Source: Pseudomonas sp. RIT409
Lineage (GTDB): Bacteria; Pseudomonadota; Gammaproteobacteria; Pseudomonadales; Pseudomonadaceae
DNA length: 64,000 nucleotides
Direction of reading: 5' to 3'
Assembly (NCBI RefSeq): GCF_003052515.2
Contig: NZ_QARE02000001.1
Span: forward strand, 372,001-436,000
Shown here: one piece after another, positions 28,044 to 38,950 of the stretch
Layout of the letters: the number at the start of each line of letters is the position of its first letter
Position numbering within the stretch: the stretch's first letter is position 1
Notes under the pieces: generated by a model
Database searches by the model: none
Told to the model about the DNA's origin: nothing
The model's input: the letters and a program-made list of their open reading frames with translations, nothing else
Position numbers and translations under genes: made by a program

Positions 28044-28798
28044 TGCTCCGACAGGTATTGCTGATATTCCGGCGTACCGGGATAGAGTCTTTTGAGTTGC
28101 AGGCCATAGCTGGCTGCCTTGTTGCGATCGTCGTAAATCTTCGCCAGTCGCGTACCCAGCAACAGGCTGCGCGCATTCTGTTCGCTCAACTGGCTGAAAC
28201 GGTCGTAATAATCACGCGCTGGCACATAATGCCTGTCTTCGTAAGACAACTCAGCCATTTCCAGCAGGGCACGCGGTTGCTGACGGTCCAGCCTCAGGGC
28301 TTTATCGAAGTGCTCACGGGCCACTTCGCGATTGCCCAGCATCAGCGATGTCATGCCCAGGTTCTCGAACACCCGGGCACGCTCGGCGTAAAGGTTATCA
28401 TCGGCAGCCTGCTCGAAGCGCTCGTAGGCTTCCTGATAGCGCTTCTGCTCGTAAAGAAAGCTGCCGTAGTTATTGAGGATCCGCGCATCCTTGGGGCGGG
28501 AAGACAACGCTTTGCGGTAATACTCATCAGCGAGCCGGGGTTCGGCTTCGGCCTGGAAGACCAGCGCCAGCGCGGCGTTGGCGTCGGCATCGGCGCTGTC
28601 AAGCTCCAGCGCTTTCTTCAGCGGGGCCTTGGCTCTCTCGGTCTGCCCCTGCTGCAGGTATCCCAGGCCCAACTGCACGTAGGCCTGCCGAGCTTCTTCA
28701 CGTCCCTTGCTGGTACTGAGCGGATTGACGTTGCCAGTGGATACGCAACCCATCAGCAATGTGGCAAAACACAGTAGCAGCGCAGTGCGCAGGGACAT
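28040..28798 (-). CDS. pilF: Type IV pilus biogenesis lipoprotein PilF (PilW)
   Basis: A 252-residue lipoprotein with signal ending LLMGCVS (lipidated Cys18) and a run of TPR repeats, e.g. 'YVQLGLGYLQQGQTERAKAP' and 'ILNNYGSFLYEQKRYQEAYE'. PilF is the pilotin for the PilQ secretin of type IV pili. The ATG at 28798 has GAGAGG upstream; longer starts add a non-signal extension. It sits between rlmN and rodZ as in other gammaproteobacteria. Confidence 0.95.
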   Translation of the reverse strand: MSLRTALLLCFATLLMGCVSTGNVNPLSTSKGREEARQAYVQLGLGYLQQGQTERAKAPLKKALELDSADADANAALALVFQAEAEPRLADEYYRKALSSRPKDARILNNYGSFLYEQKRYQEAYERFEQAADDNLYAERARVFENLGMTSLMLGNREVAREHFDKALRLDRQQPRALLEMAELSYEDRHYVPARDYYDRFSQLSEQNARSLLLGTRLAKIYDDRNKAASYGLQLKRLYPGTPEYQQYLSEQ

Positions 28799-28824
28799 AG
28801 AGATCCTCTCAGTCAAATTCGCAA

Positions 28825-29973
28825 TCAGTTGCGAGCCGCGGCAACCTGAGCCCCGTCAGCGTCGGCACTGAGTTCACGCACAGCGATGTAGCGTTCGCTG
28901 CGACGAGTGCGGTCCATTACCTGCCCGACCAACTGACCACAGGCAGCGTCGATGTCCTCACCGCGTGTGGTGCGCACGGTGACGTTATACCCGGCGTGGT
29001 GCAACATGTCCTGGAAACGTCGGATAGCGTTGTTGCTCGGACGCTCGTAACCCGAATGCGGGAACGGGTTGAAAGGAATCAGGTTGATCTTGCAAGGCGT
29101 GTCCTTGAGCAACTCGATCATCTCGGCCGCATGTTCAGGCCGGTCGTTGACGTCTTTGAGCAAGGTGTATTCGATGGTCAGAACACGCTTCTCGCCCAGT
29201 GCCGACATGTAGTTGCGGCAGGATTCGAGGAGCATCTGCAACGGGTACTTCTTGTTGATCGGCACCAACTGGTTGCGCAGCGCGTCATTCGGCGCGTGCA
29301 GCGAAAGTGCCAGCGAGACGTCGATGTGCTGCGCGAGCACGTCGATCATCGGTACCACGCCGGAGGTGGACAGCGTCACACGGCGTTTGGAAATGCCATA
29401 GCCCAAGTCGTCCATCATCAGACGCATGGCGGAAATGACATTGTCGAAGTTCAGCAATGGCTCGCCCATCCCCATCATCACCACATTGGTGATGGCACGG
29501 TCGATGGTGGCCGGGACACTGCCGAAGGATTTATTGGCAATCCACACCTGGCCGATGACTTCGGCGGCAGTGAGGTTGCTGTTGAAGCCTTGCTTGCCAG
29601 TGGAGCAGAAACTGCAGTCCAGTGCGCAACCCGCCTGGGAGGAAACACACAACGTGCCCCGTTTGCCCTGTGGGATGTAGACGGTTTCGACGCAACTGCC
29701 GGACGCGACGCGCACGACCCATTTGCGGGTGCCGTCGGCCGAGATGTCCTCGCTGACGACTTCAGGGCCCCGAATTTCGGCACGGCGCTCGAGCTTTTCA
29801 CGCAGCGCCTTGCCGACGTTCGTCATGGCCTCGAAATTATCGACGCCATAGTGGTGAATCCACTTCATGACCTGACCGGCACGGAAGCGCTTCTCCCCGA
29901 TGGACTCGAAGAATTTTTCCATTTCCGGCTGGGTAAGCCCCAACAGGTTGATTTTGCCAGTGGTCTCAGTCAT
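28825..29973 (-). CDS. rlmN: 23S rRNA/tRNA adenine-C2 methyltransferase RlmN
   Basis: A 382-residue radical-SAM enzyme methylating A2503 of 23S rRNA and A37 of some tRNAs. The cluster motif C-x3-C-x2-C is in '[11 protein letters not shown]'. The conserved region '[14 protein letters not shown]' and the C-terminal methyl-carrier Cys in 'DIDAACGQL' are present. Complete. It follows ndk on the same strand by 27 bp. Confidence 0.98.
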   Translation of the reverse strand: MTETTGKINLLGLTQPEMEKFFESIGEKRFRAGQVMKWIHHYGVDNFEAMTNVGKALREKLERRAEIRGPEVVSEDISADGTRKWVVRVASGSCVETVYIPQGKRGTLCVSSQAGCALDCSFCSTGKQGFNSNLTAAEVIGQVWIANKSFGSVPATIDRAITNVVMMGMGEPLLNFDNVISAMRLMMDDLGYGISKRRVTLSTSGVVPMIDVLAQHIDVSLALSLHAPNDALRNQLVPINKKYPLQMLLESCRNYMSALGEKRVLTIEYTLLKDVNDRPEHAAEMIELLKDTPCKINLIPFNPFPHSGYERPSNNAIRRFQDMLHHAGYNVTVRTTRGEDIDAACGQLVGQVMDRTRRSERYIAVRELSADADGAQVAAARN

Positions 29974-30000
29974 GGATTCACCCTCACTCGCAGCGGCGGC

Positions 30001-30426
30001 TTAGCGAGTGGTTACCTCGGTAGCAGCGAAGAAGTAAGCGATTTCGCGAGCAGCAGCGGCTTCGGAATCCGAACCGTGAACGGCGTTGGCGTCGATGGAC
30101 TCGGCGAAATCAGCGCGAATGGTGCCAGCGTCTGCTTTCTTCGGATCGGTAGCGCCCATCAGCTCGCGGTTGCGGGCAATGGCGTTTTCGCCTTCCAGAA
30201 CCTGAACCACAACCGGGCCGGAGGTCATGAATGCAACCAGATCACCGAAGAAGCCACGCTCTTTGTGCTCAGCGTAGAAACCTTCCGCCTCGGCCTTGGA
30301 CAGTTGCTTCAGCTTGGAAGCGACGACGCGCAGACCGGCTTTTTCAAAGCGAGTGGTGATCTCACCGATGACGTTTTTTGCAACTGCGTCAGGCTTGATG
30401 ATCGAGAAAGTACGTTGAACAGCCAT
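30001..30426 (-). CDS. ndk: Nucleoside diphosphate kinase
   Basis: A 141-residue enzyme balancing NTP pools. It begins '[20 protein letters not shown]' and carries the phosphohistidine in 'NAVHGSDS'. Length and motifs are exact for the family. A terminator for the isc operon with a TATAAT in its loop lies just upstream (30463-30486) and may double as promoter DNA. Confidence 0.99.
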   Translation of the reverse strand: MAVQRTFSIIKPDAVAKNVIGEITTRFEKAGLRVVASKLKQLSKAEAEGFYAEHKERGFFGDLVAFMTSGPVVVQVLEGENAIARNRELMGATDPKKADAGTIRADFAESIDANAVHGSDSEAAAAREIAYFFAATEVTTR

Positions 30427-30452
30427 GTGAAACTCCAGAAACGGTGATTGTT

Positions 30453-30487
30453 GCGAAAAATTAAACCCGCGAATTATACGCGGGTTC
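30453..30487 (-). terminator. Terminator of the isc operon, with TATAAT in the loop
   Basis: AACCCGCG and CGCGGGTT (30464-30486) with loop TATAATT on the minus strand, then TTTAATTTTT. It lies after iscX and before ndk. The loop sequence TATAAT is also a perfect -10 hexamer pointing towards ndk. Confidence 0.8.
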
Positions 30488-30515
30488 TGGTGTATTGCCT
30501 AACGTGCAGAGATGA

Positions 30516-30716
30516 TCAGTCTATTTCAGCGGCCCAAAGGGTCTGCACCGCCTCCAAAACCTTCTCGCCGACTCGACCCGAGGTGTCGTCGAAGTCCGGG
30601 AGTTGCTGAATCATCTGTTGCAACCTGACGAACCCGACCGAGTAAGGATCGAGGCCCGGATGGGCCTCAGCCAATTCCTCGGCGATGCGTTGTACGTCAT
30701 TCCAACCGTAGCTCAT
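30516..30716 (-). CDS. iscX: Fe-S assembly protein IscX
   Basis: A 66-residue acidic protein (MSYGWNDVQRIAEEL...) that binds IscS and modulates Fe-S cluster formation. The start is MSYGWNDV at 30716; a longer upstream form is not family-like. It is the last gene of the isc operon, 13 bp after fdx, and is followed by the operon terminator. Confidence 0.96.
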   Translation of the reverse strand: MSYGWNDVQRIAEELAEAHPGLDPYSVGFVRLQQMIQQLPDFDDTSGRVGEKVLEAVQTLWAAEID

Positions 30717-30729
30717 GACAATCCCTCGG

Positions 30730-31071
30730 TCAGTGCGGCGCTTCAGCTGCATGGTTTAGCGAATATTTCGGGATCTCGACCGTCAGGTCTTCGGTGCCGA
30801 CTTTGGCTTGGCAAGCCAGGCGAGACGTGGCTTCAAGCCCCCAGGCGCGATCCAGGTAGTCCTCTTCCAACTCGTCGGCCTCTTCCAGCGAATTGAAGCC
30901 TTCGCGGATGATGCAGTGACACGTGGTGCAGGCGCACACGCCGCCACAGGCGCTCTCCATCTCGATATGGTGCTCGTGCGCCAGTTCGAGGATCGAGATA
31001 CCCGGCTGGGCCTCAACCACCAAGCCCTCCGGGCAAAACTCGTGGTGGGGCAGAAAAATGACCTGCGGCAT
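30730..31071 (-). CDS. fdx: ISC-type [2Fe-2S] ferredoxin
   Basis: A 113-residue adrenodoxin-type ferredoxin supplying electrons for cluster assembly. The cluster ligands are in 'ESACGGVCACTTCHCII' plus the downstream Cys in SRLACQAK. It ends with a typical acidic/His tail. It starts 3 bp after the hscA stop. Confidence 0.98.
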   Translation of the reverse strand: MPQVIFLPHHEFCPEGLVVEAQPGISILELAHEHHIEMESACGGVCACTTCHCIIREGFNSLEEADELEEDYLDRAWGLEATSRLACQAKVGTEDLTVEIPKYSLNHAAEAPH

Positions 31072-31074
31072 CAG

Positions 31075-32937
31075 TTATTCCTCAATCTCATTCAGGTTGC
31101 GCCCTGCCAGAGCGGCTTTCACCGTCGAGTCAAGACGACGGGCCGCGAACGCGTCGGTCACCTGCGACAGACGCTTGGTCTGCTGCTCGATGGCCACTCC
31201 GTCGGTGCCCTTGATCAGTTCACGAAGTTCGTCGACCTGCATGTCGATGACCATGCGCTCTTCGGCGTCGAGCAGACGCTCACCGTCCGCCTCCAAGGCA
31301 CCTTCGACCGCTTCGATCAGGCGTTGCGCATCGACCTGCTGCTCACGAAGCACGCGGGCGACCTTGTCGTCGCCGGCATGCTGGAACGAATCCTTGAGCA
31401 TCCGGGCAATTTCGCCGTCGGTCAGACCATAGGACGGCTTGACTTGAATGCTCGATTCCACGCCCGAGGCCAACTCGCGAGCAGAAACGCTCAGCAGACC
31501 GTCAGCATCGACCTGGAAGGTGACACGAATTTTCGCAGCCCCTGCCACCATGGCGGGAATACCGCGCAGATCGAAACGCGCCAGTGAACGGCAGTCGCTG
31601 ATCAGCTCCCGCTCGCCCTGCAAGACGTGAATCATCATGGCCGATTGGCCATCTTTATAAGTGGTGAATTCCTGCGCCCGAGCGACCGGGATCGTCGTGT
31701 TGCGCGGTATGACCTTTTCCATCAGCCCGCCCATGGTCTCAAGGCCCAAGGACAGCGGAATGACGTCAAGCAACAGCAACTCCCCGCCGTCACGCTTGTT
31801 GCCCGCCAGGGTATCGGCCTGGATCGCCGCACCGATGGCAACCACTTGATCGGGATCGATTGACGTCAGCGGCTGACGGCCGAACAGTTCGCCCACCGCT
31901 TCGCGGACACGCGGCACACGGGTGGAGCCACCGACCATGACGACCGCCTGCACTTCCTCCAGCTCGATGCCGCAATCGCGCACTGCGCGTCGACACGCCT
32001 TGAGGCTGCGCGAAACCATCGGCTCGATCAGGGCATTGAAGGCAGCGCGAGTCAGCATCCCCGACCATGGGCCATAGGCGACGCTGACCGACTCTGCATC
32101 GGTCAGCGCCTCTTTAGCGGCGCACGCGGTCTGCATCAGGCTGCGCTGAGCTGCAGGATCGAGATCATCGGAAAGACCGGCCTCGGTGATGATCCAACTG
32201 GCGACGGCATGGTCGAAGTCGTCACCACCCAAAGCGCTGTCGCCCCCGGTCGCCATGACCTCGAACACGCCACCGGTCAGGCGCAAGATAGAAATGTCGA
32301 ACGTGCCGCCACCCAGGTCATAAATCGCGACGATGCCTTCGGCGTTCTGATCCAATCCGTAGGCCACGGCAGCCGCGGTCGGCTCGTTGAGCAGCCTCAG
32401 CACCGTCAGGCCAGCCAGCTTGGCGGCATCTTTGGTGGCTTGGCGCTGAGCGTCGTCGAAGTAGGCAGGCACCGTGATCACTGCCCCCACCAAGTCGCCA
32501 CCCAATGTGGCTTCGGCGCGCTGACGGAGCACCTTGAGAATGTCAGCCGAGACCTCGACCGGGCTCTTCGCGCCCTGGACCGTCTCAATGAACGGCATGT
32601 GCGACTCGCCGCCGATGAAACGGTAAGGCAACTGCCCACCCAGATGCTTCACATCCGAGACACCGCGACCCATCAGGCGCTTGACCGAGATGATGGTGTT
32701 CAGCGGGTCGGCGGCCGCCGCTTCTTTGGCAGCCTGCCCGACCTCGACGCGGTCGGCGTGGTAGCGCACGGCCGAAGGCAGGATGACCTGACCGTTGGCG
32801 TCCGGCAGGGGCTCGCTGATACCGCTGCGCAGCGCAGCGACCAGCGAGTTGGTGGTGCCAAGATCGATCCCGACAGCCAGACGGCGCTGATGGGGTTGGG
32901 GACTTTGGCCGGGTTCGGCGATCTGCAGTAGAGCCAT
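31075..32937 (-). CDS. hscA: Fe-S-specific Hsp70 chaperone HscA
   Basis: A 620-residue DnaK-family chaperone that helps move clusters from IscU to target proteins. The nucleotide-binding domain has '[16 protein letters not shown]', '[15 protein letters not shown]' and '[16 protein letters not shown]'; the substrate-binding domain follows from about 390. It lies between hscB and fdx as usual. Confidence 0.99.
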   Translation of the reverse strand: MALLQIAEPGQSPQPHQRRLAVGIDLGTTNSLVAALRSGISEPLPDANGQVILPSAVRYHADRVEVGQAAKEAAAADPLNTIISVKRLMGRGVSDVKHLGGQLPYRFIGGESHMPFIETVQGAKSPVEVSADILKVLRQRAEATLGGDLVGAVITVPAYFDDAQRQATKDAAKLAGLTVLRLLNEPTAAAVAYGLDQNAEGIVAIYDLGGGTFDISILRLTGGVFEVMATGGDSALGGDDFDHAVASWIITEAGLSDDLDPAAQRSLMQTACAAKEALTDAESVSVAYGPWSGMLTRAAFNALIEPMVSRSLKACRRAVRDCGIELEEVQAVVMVGGSTRVPRVREAVGELFGRQPLTSIDPDQVVAIGAAIQADTLAGNKRDGGELLLLDVIPLSLGLETMGGLMEKVIPRNTTIPVARAQEFTTYKDGQSAMMIHVLQGERELISDCRSLARFDLRGIPAMVAGAAKIRVTFQVDADGLLSVSARELASGVESSIQVKPSYGLTDGEIARMLKDSFQHAGDDKVARVLREQQVDAQRLIEAVEGALEADGERLLDAEERMVIDMQVDELRELIKGTDGVAIEQQTKRLSQVTDAFAARRLDSTVKAALAGRNLNEIEE

Positions 32938-32982
32938 TGCTGTTCTGATATCACTGGCGCGCCGCCCAGAGGCGACGCGGGG

Positions 32983-33501
32983 TTAATCGTCGAGGCGCTC
33001 TTCGAGCTGGCGCACTTCGTAGGAGAGCTTGTCGAGGAACTGCATGCGACGCATCAGCCGTTCGGCCTGCTCGCGCTGTGCAGCATCGTCCCAACAGGCC
33101 GCGAAGCTTTCGTTGAGTTCTTCCTGAGCCTTCTTGAGCCGACGCTTGAATGCTGCAACGCCGTCCAGATCCGCTTCGTCCTGCAAATCTTCGAGTTCTT
33201 CGCGCCACTGCATCTGCTGCATCAGGAAATCGGGATCATGCACAGTGACTTCAAGCGGCACTTCGCCCTTGAGCGCGAGCAAGTACCGCGCACGCTTGGG
33301 CGCGCTCTTGAGCGTTTGATAGGCCTCGTTCAAGCTTGCCGAGCGCTCCAGCGCAACCCGCTGCTCACGCTCGGAGGCGTCAGCGAAACGGTCGGGGTGC
33401 ACGCTACGGGCAAGCTCGCGATAGCGGGCGGCCAGCACGTCAAGATCCAGCAGGAAAGCGGGCTGAAGATCGAACAACGCGAAATGACAAGGAGTACCCA
33501 C
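32983..33501 (-). CDS. hscB: Fe-S co-chaperone HscB
   Basis: A 172-residue J-domain protein that brings IscU to HscA. The HPD motif is in '[10 protein letters not shown]', followed by a three-helix C-terminal domain. The GTG at 33501 ([13 protein letters not shown]) gives the family's usual N-terminus and length; the further upstream frame would overlap the iscA end. Co-cistronic with iscA and hscA. Confidence 0.97.
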   Translation of the reverse strand: MGTPCHFALFDLQPAFLLDLDVLAARYRELARSVHPDRFADASEREQRVALERSASLNEAYQTLKSAPKRARYLLALKGEVPLEVTVHDPDFLMQQMQWREELEDLQDEADLDGVAAFKRRLKKAQEELNESFAACWDDAAQREQAERLMRRMQFLDKLSYEVRQLEERLDD

Positions 33502-33509
33502 GATAAGCC

Positions 33510-33833
33510 TCAGACGTTGAAGCTTTCGCCGCAGCCACACTCACCGCGCGAGTTGGGGTTGTTGAACTTGAAGCCTTCGTTCAACCCTTCCTTGACGAAA
33601 TCGAGCTCGGTGCCGTCGAGGTAAACCAGGCTCTTGGGATCGATGATCACCTTGACGCCATGCTGCTCGAACACCGTATCTTCGCTCGCAGGTTCATCTA
33701 CGAACTCCAGTACATACGCCAACCCGGAACAACCCGTCGTACGTACGCCCAGACGAATGCCATCACCCTTGCCGCGCCCTTCGAGCGAACGACGGACGTG
33801 GTTGGCGGCAGCTTCAGTCATGCTGATAGCCAT
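33510..33833 (-). CDS. iscA: Fe-S carrier protein IscA
   Basis: A 107-residue A-type carrier with the three conserved cysteines, in TTGCSGLAY and GECGCGES. It carries clusters to target apoproteins. Standard length and operon position. Confidence 0.99.
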   Translation of the reverse strand: MAISMTEAAANHVRRSLEGRGKGDGIRLGVRTTGCSGLAYVLEFVDEPASEDTVFEQHGVKVIIDPKSLVYLDGTELDFVKEGLNEGFKFNNPNSRGECGCGESFNV

Positions 33834-33868
33834 CGTGACTCCTTACTGTTGCCAGAGGTACAGGCTGC

Positions 33869-34255
33869 TCAGAGCAGACCTTTCTTCTGCTTGTAATCGC
33901 GAACCGCCGCCTTGATGGCGTCTTCAGCGAGTACCGAGCAGTGGATTTTCACCGGCGGCAGTGCCAGTTCTTCGGCCAGTTGGGTGTTCTTGATGGTCTC
34001 AGCCTCATCCAGCGTCTTGCCCTTCATCCACTCGGTGGCCAGGGAGCTGGACGCGATGGCCGAACCGCAGCCGTATGTCTTGAACTTGGCATCTTCGATA
34101 ATGCCCTGCTCGTTCACCTTGATCTGCAAGCGCATCACGTCGCCGCACGCCGGAGCGCCGACCATGCCGGTGCCCACATCAGGGTCTTCCGCATTCATCT
34201 TGCCGACGTTGCGCGGATTCTCGTAGTGGTCGATGACCTTTTCACTGTAAGCCAT
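33869..34255 (-). CDS. iscU: Fe-S scaffold protein IscU
   Basis: A 128-residue scaffold on which [2Fe-2S] clusters are built. It contains 'NPRNVGKMN', the ligand cysteines in GAPACGDV, TYGCGSAI and KIHCSVLAED, and the LPPVK site recognised by HscA. Complete. Confidence 0.99.
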   Translation of the reverse strand: MAYSEKVIDHYENPRNVGKMNAEDPDVGTGMVGAPACGDVMRLQIKVNEQGIIEDAKFKTYGCGSAIASSSLATEWMKGKTLDEAETIKNTQLAEELALPPVKIHCSVLAEDAIKAAVRDYKQKKGLL

Positions 34256-34345
34256 GGTTCAAATCCTCATCAGAACTTCACTGCCGCTCTCACGGCACTT
34301 CAAAAACCCGGTTTTCAAAGCGCCGCATCGTGTGGCGACTTCAAA

Positions 34346-35560
34346 TTAGTGTGCTGCCCACTCGATCTTCGAGATGTCGACGCCGTCTTTGAACATGTCC
34401 CACAACGGCGACAGAGCGCGCAGTTTGGTCACGGCTTCGCAGACCTTCTGGGCGGCGTAGTCGATCTCTTCCTCGGTGGTGAAGCGGCCGAAGGTGAAGC
34501 GGATCGAGCTGTGCGCCAGTTCATCGTTACGACCCAGGGCACGCAGTACATACGACGGCTCCAGCGAAGCCGACGTGCAGGCGGAACCGGACGACACGGC
34601 GAGGTCCTTGAGCGCCATGATCAGCGACTCACCTTCGACGTAGTTGAAGCTCAGGTTCAGGTTGTGCGGCACGCGAGCGGTCAGGCTGCCATTGACGTAC
34701 AGCTCCTCGAGATGCTCGACCTGTTGGTAGAAGCGATCGCTGAGCGCCTTGATGCGGGCGTTTTCAGCGACCATGTCTTCCTTGGCGATACGGAACGCTT
34801 CGCCCATGCCGACAATCTGGTGGGTCGCGAGGGTACCGGAACGCATGCCACGCTCATGACCGCCGCCGTGCATGGTCGCCTCGATGCGCACACGCGGCTT
34901 GCGGCTCACATACAGCGCGCCGATGCCTTTTGGACCATAGGTTTTGTGGGCGGAAAAGGACATCATGTCGACTTTCAGCTTCGACAGGTCAATGTCGACC
35001 TTACCCGTGGACTGAGCCGCATCGACATGGAACAACACGCCACGCGAACGGGTCAGTTCGCCAATCGCAGCGATGTCGTTGACCGTACCGATCTCGTTAT
35101 TGACGTGCATGATCGAGACGAGAATGGTGTCGTCACGCAGAGCCGCCTCAACCATCGACGGCGTGATCAAACCGTCCTCGGTCGGCTCCAGATAAGTCAC
35201 TTCGAAACCTTCGCGCTCAAGCTGGCGCATGGTGTCGAGTACGGCTTTGTGTTCGATCTTGCTGGTAATCAGGTGCTTGCCTTTCGTGGCATAGAAATGC
35301 GCGGCACCCTTGATCGCCAGGTTGTCGGATTCAGTGGCGCCGGAGGTCCAGACGATTTCACGCGGATCGGCATGCACCAGATCGGCCACCTGACGGCGGG
35401 CATTCTCGACAGCCTCTTCCGCTTTCCAGCCGAAGACGTGAGAACGCGAAGCCGGGTTGCCGAAGTTGCCATCGACCAGGAGGCAATCGCTCATTTTCTG
35501 CGCAACACGCGGATCGACCGGAGTCGTCGCGGAATAATCGAGGTAAATCGGCAATCTCAT
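34346..35560 (-). CDS. iscS: Cysteine desulfurase IscS
   Basis: A 404-residue PLP enzyme delivering sulfur from cysteine to IscU, tRNA thiolation and other pathways. The PLP lysine is in '[15 protein letters not shown]' and the catalytic Cys in [14 protein letters not shown]. The ATG at 35560 ([16 protein letters not shown]) has GGAG upstream; the longer in-frame start is not family-like. It follows iscR by 44 bp. Confidence 0.99.
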   Translation of the reverse strand: MRLPIYLDYSATTPVDPRVAQKMSDCLLVDGNFGNPASRSHVFGWKAEEAVENARRQVADLVHADPREIVWTSGATESDNLAIKGAAHFYATKGKHLITSKIEHKAVLDTMRQLEREGFEVTYLEPTEDGLITPSMVEAALRDDTILVSIMHVNNEIGTVNDIAAIGELTRSRGVLFHVDAAQSTGKVDIDLSKLKVDMMSFSAHKTYGPKGIGALYVSRKPRVRIEATMHGGGHERGMRSGTLATHQIVGMGEAFRIAKEDMVAENARIKALSDRFYQQVEHLEELYVNGSLTARVPHNLNLSFNYVEGESLIMALKDLAVSSGSACTSASLEPSYVLRALGRNDELAHSSIRFTFGRFTTEEEIDYAAQKVCEAVTKLRALSPLWDMFKDGVDISKIEWAAH

Positions 35561-35604
35561 TGAATATCTCCTATCGGGCAGGCACGCCGCGCGTTCATCT
35601 GCGT

Positions 35605-36096
35605 TCACTCAACGGCGGATGTTTCGATCTTGTCCAGAAAGTGCGTCTTGTTACCGCAACGACGCAGATCCTGACGCTGGGCGACTTCCTGCACTTCACG
35701 GCGAGTGACGAGGTCGGCCAGGCTGATACCGCTTAAAAATTCGTGAATCTGCTGGCTGAGGTCGCACCACAGATGGTGGGTCAGACAGGTATCGCCAGCA
35801 TGACAATCACCGAGCCCTTGGCAGCGCGTGGCATCGACCGATTCGTTGACTGCATCGATCACCTGGGCGACCTGAATGCCCTGCATGTTTCGGGACAGCT
35901 GATAGCCACCGCCCGGCCCACGCACACTGGAGACCAGATTGCTGCGGCGCAGCTTGGCAAACAGCTGCTCGAGGTAGGAAAGGGAAATCCCTTGCCGCTC
36001 GGAAATATCGGCCAGAGACACCGGCCCATGCTGCGCGTGCAAAGCCAGATCCAGCATGGCAGTGACAGCGTAACGGCCTTTTGTAGTCAGTCGCAT
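35605..36096 (-). CDS. iscR: Fe-S cluster-sensing regulator IscR
   Basis: A 163-residue Rrf2-family regulator. The winged HTH starts '[20 protein letters not shown]'. The [2Fe-2S] ligands are three Cys and a His in '[17 protein letters not shown]'. Holo-IscR represses the isc operon, and a matching site overlaps its promoter at 36129-36162. It leads the operon iscRSUA-hscBA-fdx-iscX. Confidence 0.98.
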   Translation of the reverse strand: MRLTTKGRYAVTAMLDLALHAQHGPVSLADISERQGISLSYLEQLFAKLRRSNLVSSVRGPGGGYQLSRNMQGIQVAQVIDAVNESVDATRCQGLGDCHAGDTCLTHHLWCDLSQQIHEFLSGISLADLVTRREVQEVAQRQDLRRCGNKTHFLDKIETSAVE

Positions 36097-36128
36097 GACG
36101 TGTACCGCGGAGGTTCGGAATGGGAGCG

Positions 36129-36162
36129 AGTATGCTATTTCCGAGTATTTAAGTCAACTATA
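36129..36162 (-). promoter_or_regulatory. iscR promoter with overlapping IscR type 1 site
   Basis: On the minus strand TTGACT (36152-36157) and CATACT (36129-36134), 17 bp apart. The sequence ATAGTTGACTTAAATACTCG over the -35 resembles the type 1 IscR site used for autorepression in E. coli (YYGACT...AGTCRR-type). Confidence 0.7.
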
Positions 36163-36266
36163 AGACCTAGCGCAGCAGTCGGAATTACCGACAAAGAGCG
36201 GGCGGCATAATAGCAAAACCACCCGTCGAATAGTACGTTTCCACGACGCCTTCAGCACCGTTTGCG

Positions 36267-37055
36267 TCAAATACCTTGACCGACCTTGGTCTGGTTGCGC
36301 TCCTTGATGCAATCGAATACTTCCTGATGAAGTTCGGGCAGCTCCTTTTCTCGGTATTCGCCGCCCAGACTCTTCAGCGCCTTGCCCATGTCTTCCATGC
36401 GCACATCCACCGCTTGAAGATGGTCAAGCAGTTGGCCGATGGCACGGGCGACCGGGTCAGGCATGTCTTCACCGACGCCATAGGCATCGAAGCCGATCTT
36501 CTCGGCCAGGGCCTTGCGCTTGGCCTGCGCATCGCTTTCATCAGCCTTGACGATGATCCGCCCCGGAATACCCACAACGGTTGCGCCCGCTGGAACCGGC
36601 TTGGTTACCACGGCATTGGAGCCGACCTTCGCCCCGGCACCGACAGTGAACGGGCCCAGCACCTTCGCCCCGGCGCCTACGACCACGCCGGACTCAAGGG
36701 TCGGATGGCGCTTGCCTTTATTCCAACTCGTTCCACCCAGCGTCACGCCCTGATACAGCGTCACGTCATCGCCGATTTCGGCTGTCTCGCCGATGACGAT
36801 CCCCATGCCGTGATCGATGAAGAAACGGCGACCGACCTTGGCACCGGGGTGGATCTCGATGCCGGTCAACCAGCGTCCGAAATTCGAAACCATCCTTGCA
36901 GGCCATTTGAGCTCTTTGCCCCACAACCAGCCGGACAATCGATGCAGCCAGATGGCGTGCATACCGGGATAGCACGTCAGCACCTCAAACGCATTGCGGG
37001 CTGCCGGGTCACGGTGAAACACGCTTTGAATGTCTTCTCGCAAACGCTCGAACAT
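36267..37055 (-). CDS. cysE: Serine O-acetyltransferase
   Basis: A 262-residue hexapeptide acetyltransferase making O-acetylserine for cysteine synthesis. The N-terminal helical part is '[20 protein letters not shown]'. The left-handed helix has '[20 protein letters not shown]', '[19 protein letters not shown]' and '[18 protein letters not shown]'. The ATG overlaps the trmJ stop by one base (TGATG). Placing cysE beside the Fe-S operon supplies cysteine, the sulfur source for IscS. Confidence 0.97.
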   Translation of the reverse strand: MFERLREDIQSVFHRDPAARNAFEVLTCYPGMHAIWLHRLSGWLWGKELKWPARMVSNFGRWLTGIEIHPGAKVGRRFFIDHGMGIVIGETAEIGDDVTLYQGVTLGGTSWNKGKRHPTLESGVVVGAGAKVLGPFTVGAGAKVGSNAVVTKPVPAGATVVGIPGRIIVKADESDAQAKRKALAEKIGFDAYGVGEDMPDPVARAIGQLLDHLQAVDVRMEDMGKALKSLGGEYREKELPELHQEVFDCIKERNQTKVGQGI

Positions 37056-37816
37056 CACTGATCCTTCCGCTTGTAGGGCTCACCGTTGGCCGCTTTCTGG
37101 GTTTCGGTGAGGATGCCACGCAATATGCTCATTTCAGATCGGTCAATTTCCGAGCGACCGTACAAACGACGCAATCTGGCCATCAGATGCCGAGGCTTGT
37201 CCGGGTCGAGGAAGCCAATGTTCACCAGAGTGGCCTCAAGATGCTCATAGAATTTTTCCATGTCATCCATCGTCACGCGCTCGATCCTGGGCTCGGCCTG
37301 CTCGACCTCGTTGGCCTGCCCCTTGGTCGCCAGCCACGCCATGCGCACCTCGTAGCTGAGCACCTGCACCGCGGCCGCGAGATTCAGCGAGCTGAACGTC
37401 GGGTCCGAGGGAATGTGAACGTGGTAATGACACCGCTGCAGCTCTTCGTTGGTCAGCCCTGCGTATTCACGGCCGAACACCAGCGCGATCTCTTCGCCTT
37501 GCGCAGCGTGTTCCACCGACATGACACCCGCTTCGCGCGGATCGAGCATCGGCCAGGGAATCTTGCGATCGCGCGCACTGGTGCCCATCACCAAGGTGCA
37601 GCCCACCAGCGCCTCTTCGAGCGTCGAGACAACCTGCGCACCTTCCAGCACGTCGCTGGCGCCGGCGGCGCGGGCATCCGCATCGGCGTGGGGAAAGTGT
37701 GCCGGCTCGACCAGCACCAGCCGCGAAAGCCCCATGTTTTTCATGGCACGTGCCGCGCCTCCGATATTGCCCGGATGACTGGTACCGACCAGAACCACAC
37801 GAATGTTTTGCAGCAC
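37055..37816 (-). CDS. trmJ: tRNA (cytidine/uridine-2'-O-)-methyltransferase TrmJ
   Basis: A 253-residue SPOUT methyltransferase modifying position 32 of tRNA. Motifs are [20 protein letters not shown], '[17 protein letters not shown]' and '[16 protein letters not shown]'. The GTG at 37816 gives the family N-terminus ([10 protein letters not shown]); longer frames add a non-conserved extension overlapping the divergent promoter region. It sits divergent from suhB, as in many gammaproteobacteria. Confidence 0.95.
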   Translation of the reverse strand: MLQNIRVVLVGTSHPGNIGGAARAMKNMGLSRLVLVEPAHFPHADADARAAGASDVLEGAQVVSTLEEALVGCTLVMGTSARDRKIPWPMLDPREAGVMSVEHAAQGEEIALVFGREYAGLTNEELQRCHYHVHIPSDPTFSSLNLAAAVQVLSYEVRMAWLATKGQANEVEQAEPRIERVTMDDMEKFYEHLEATLVNIGFLDPDKPRHLMARLRRLYGRSEIDRSEMSILRGILTETQKAANGEPYKRKDQ

Positions 37817-38042
37817 GGCTGAAGTCTCACTTGCAGGTGATAAGGGGGGAGAAATGTTACAGAAGCACCGAGGCCAACGCCACGAAGCGCTGCTCCAGCG
37901 CCTTTTCATACACCTTTGAGCCGCACGTATCCACCTTCGATGAGGCGACCGGACGCAGTGACAACACCGCACTCGCTCTGGAAATCATCGGCGAGAACCC
38001 CTAGAATGCCCGGCTCTCTTTAACGACCTAGGTGATTTATCC

Positions 38043-38858
38043 ATGCAGCCCATGCTGAATATCGCGCTGCGCGCCGCCCGCAGTGCCAGCGAACTGATTT
38101 TCCGCTCCATCGAGCGCCTGGATAGCATCAAGGTCGATGAAAAAGACGCCAAAGACTACGTCACCGAGGTCGACCGTGCAGCCGAGAAGACCATCATCGA
38201 TGCGTTGCTCAAGGCTTACCCGACCCACGGCATCCTCGGCGAAGAAAGCGGCCTGAAAGAAGGCACGGGCGAAGGCGCCGACTACCTCTGGATCATCGAT
38301 CCACTGGATGGCACCACCAACTTCGTGCGCGGTGTCCCTCACTTCGCCGTCAGCATCGCCTGCAAATACCGCGGCCGCCTGGAGCACGCTGTCGTGCTGG
38401 ATCCGGTTCGTCAGGAAGAATTCACCGCAACCCGCGGCCGTGGCGCACAGTTGAACGGCCGTCGCCTGCGCGTCAGCCCTCGCAAGAGCCTGGAAGGCGC
38501 CCTGCTGGGCACCGGCTTCCCCTTCCGCGACAACCAGATGGACAATCTGGAAAACTACCTGAACATGTTCCGCTCGCTGGTTGGCCAGACTGCCGGCATC
38601 CGTCGTGCGGGCGCAGCCAGCCTGGATCTGGCCTACGTGGCTGCCGGGCGCTTCGACGCATTTTGGGAGTCGGGACTCTCGGAGTGGGACATGGCCGCCG
38701 GCGCGCTGCTGATCCAGGAAGCGGGTGGCTTGGTAAGCGACTTCAATGGCGGCCATGACTTCCTGGAAAAGGGCCACATCGTCGCAGGCAATACCAAGTG
38801 CTTCAAAGCCGTGCTGACCTCGATCGCTCCGTTCGTGCCCGCATCACTGAAGCGCTGA
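38043..38858 (+). CDS. suhB: Inositol monophosphatase family protein SuhB
   Basis: A 271-residue Mg-dependent phosphatase-fold protein. Metal/active-site motifs are GEESG, IDPLDGTTNFVRG and 'LSEWDMAAGALLIQEAGG'. In E. coli it is part of the rRNA antitermination complex, and in Pseudomonas it affects virulence regulation. Complete; its terminator is at 38875-38900. Confidence 0.98.
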   Translation: MQPMLNIALRAARSASELIFRSIERLDSIKVDEKDAKDYVTEVDRAAEKTIIDALLKAYPTHGILGEESGLKEGTGEGADYLWIIDPLDGTTNFVRGVPHFAVSIACKYRGRLEHAVVLDPVRQEEFTATRGRGAQLNGRRLRVSPRKSLEGALLGTGFPFRDNQMDNLENYLNMFRSLVGQTAGIRRAGAASLDLAYVAAGRFDAFWESGLSEWDMAAGALLIQEAGGLVSDFNGGHDFLEKGHIVAGNTKCFKAVLTSIAPFVPASLKR

Positions 38859-38874
38859 ACTGCACCACCATCAG

Positions 38875-38900
38875 AAAACCGGCCTCGTGCCGGTTTTTTT
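38875..38900 (+). terminator. Terminator of suhB
   Basis: AAAACCGGC (38875-38883), CTCGT loop, GCCGGTTTTTTT. It starts 17 bp after the suhB stop. A run of ten C follows at 38926-38935. Confidence 0.88.
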
Positions 38901-38950
38901 GTGCCTCGCGCATGGCTTCATCGCGCCCCCCCCCCAGCAATGAACAGGCT

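Noticed and set aside
38926..38935. Run of ten C as a possible phase-variation tract
   Set aside because: It lies downstream of both convergent neighbours, in no promoter or coding region, so switching there is unlikely to matter. Length could also be a sequencing artefact.
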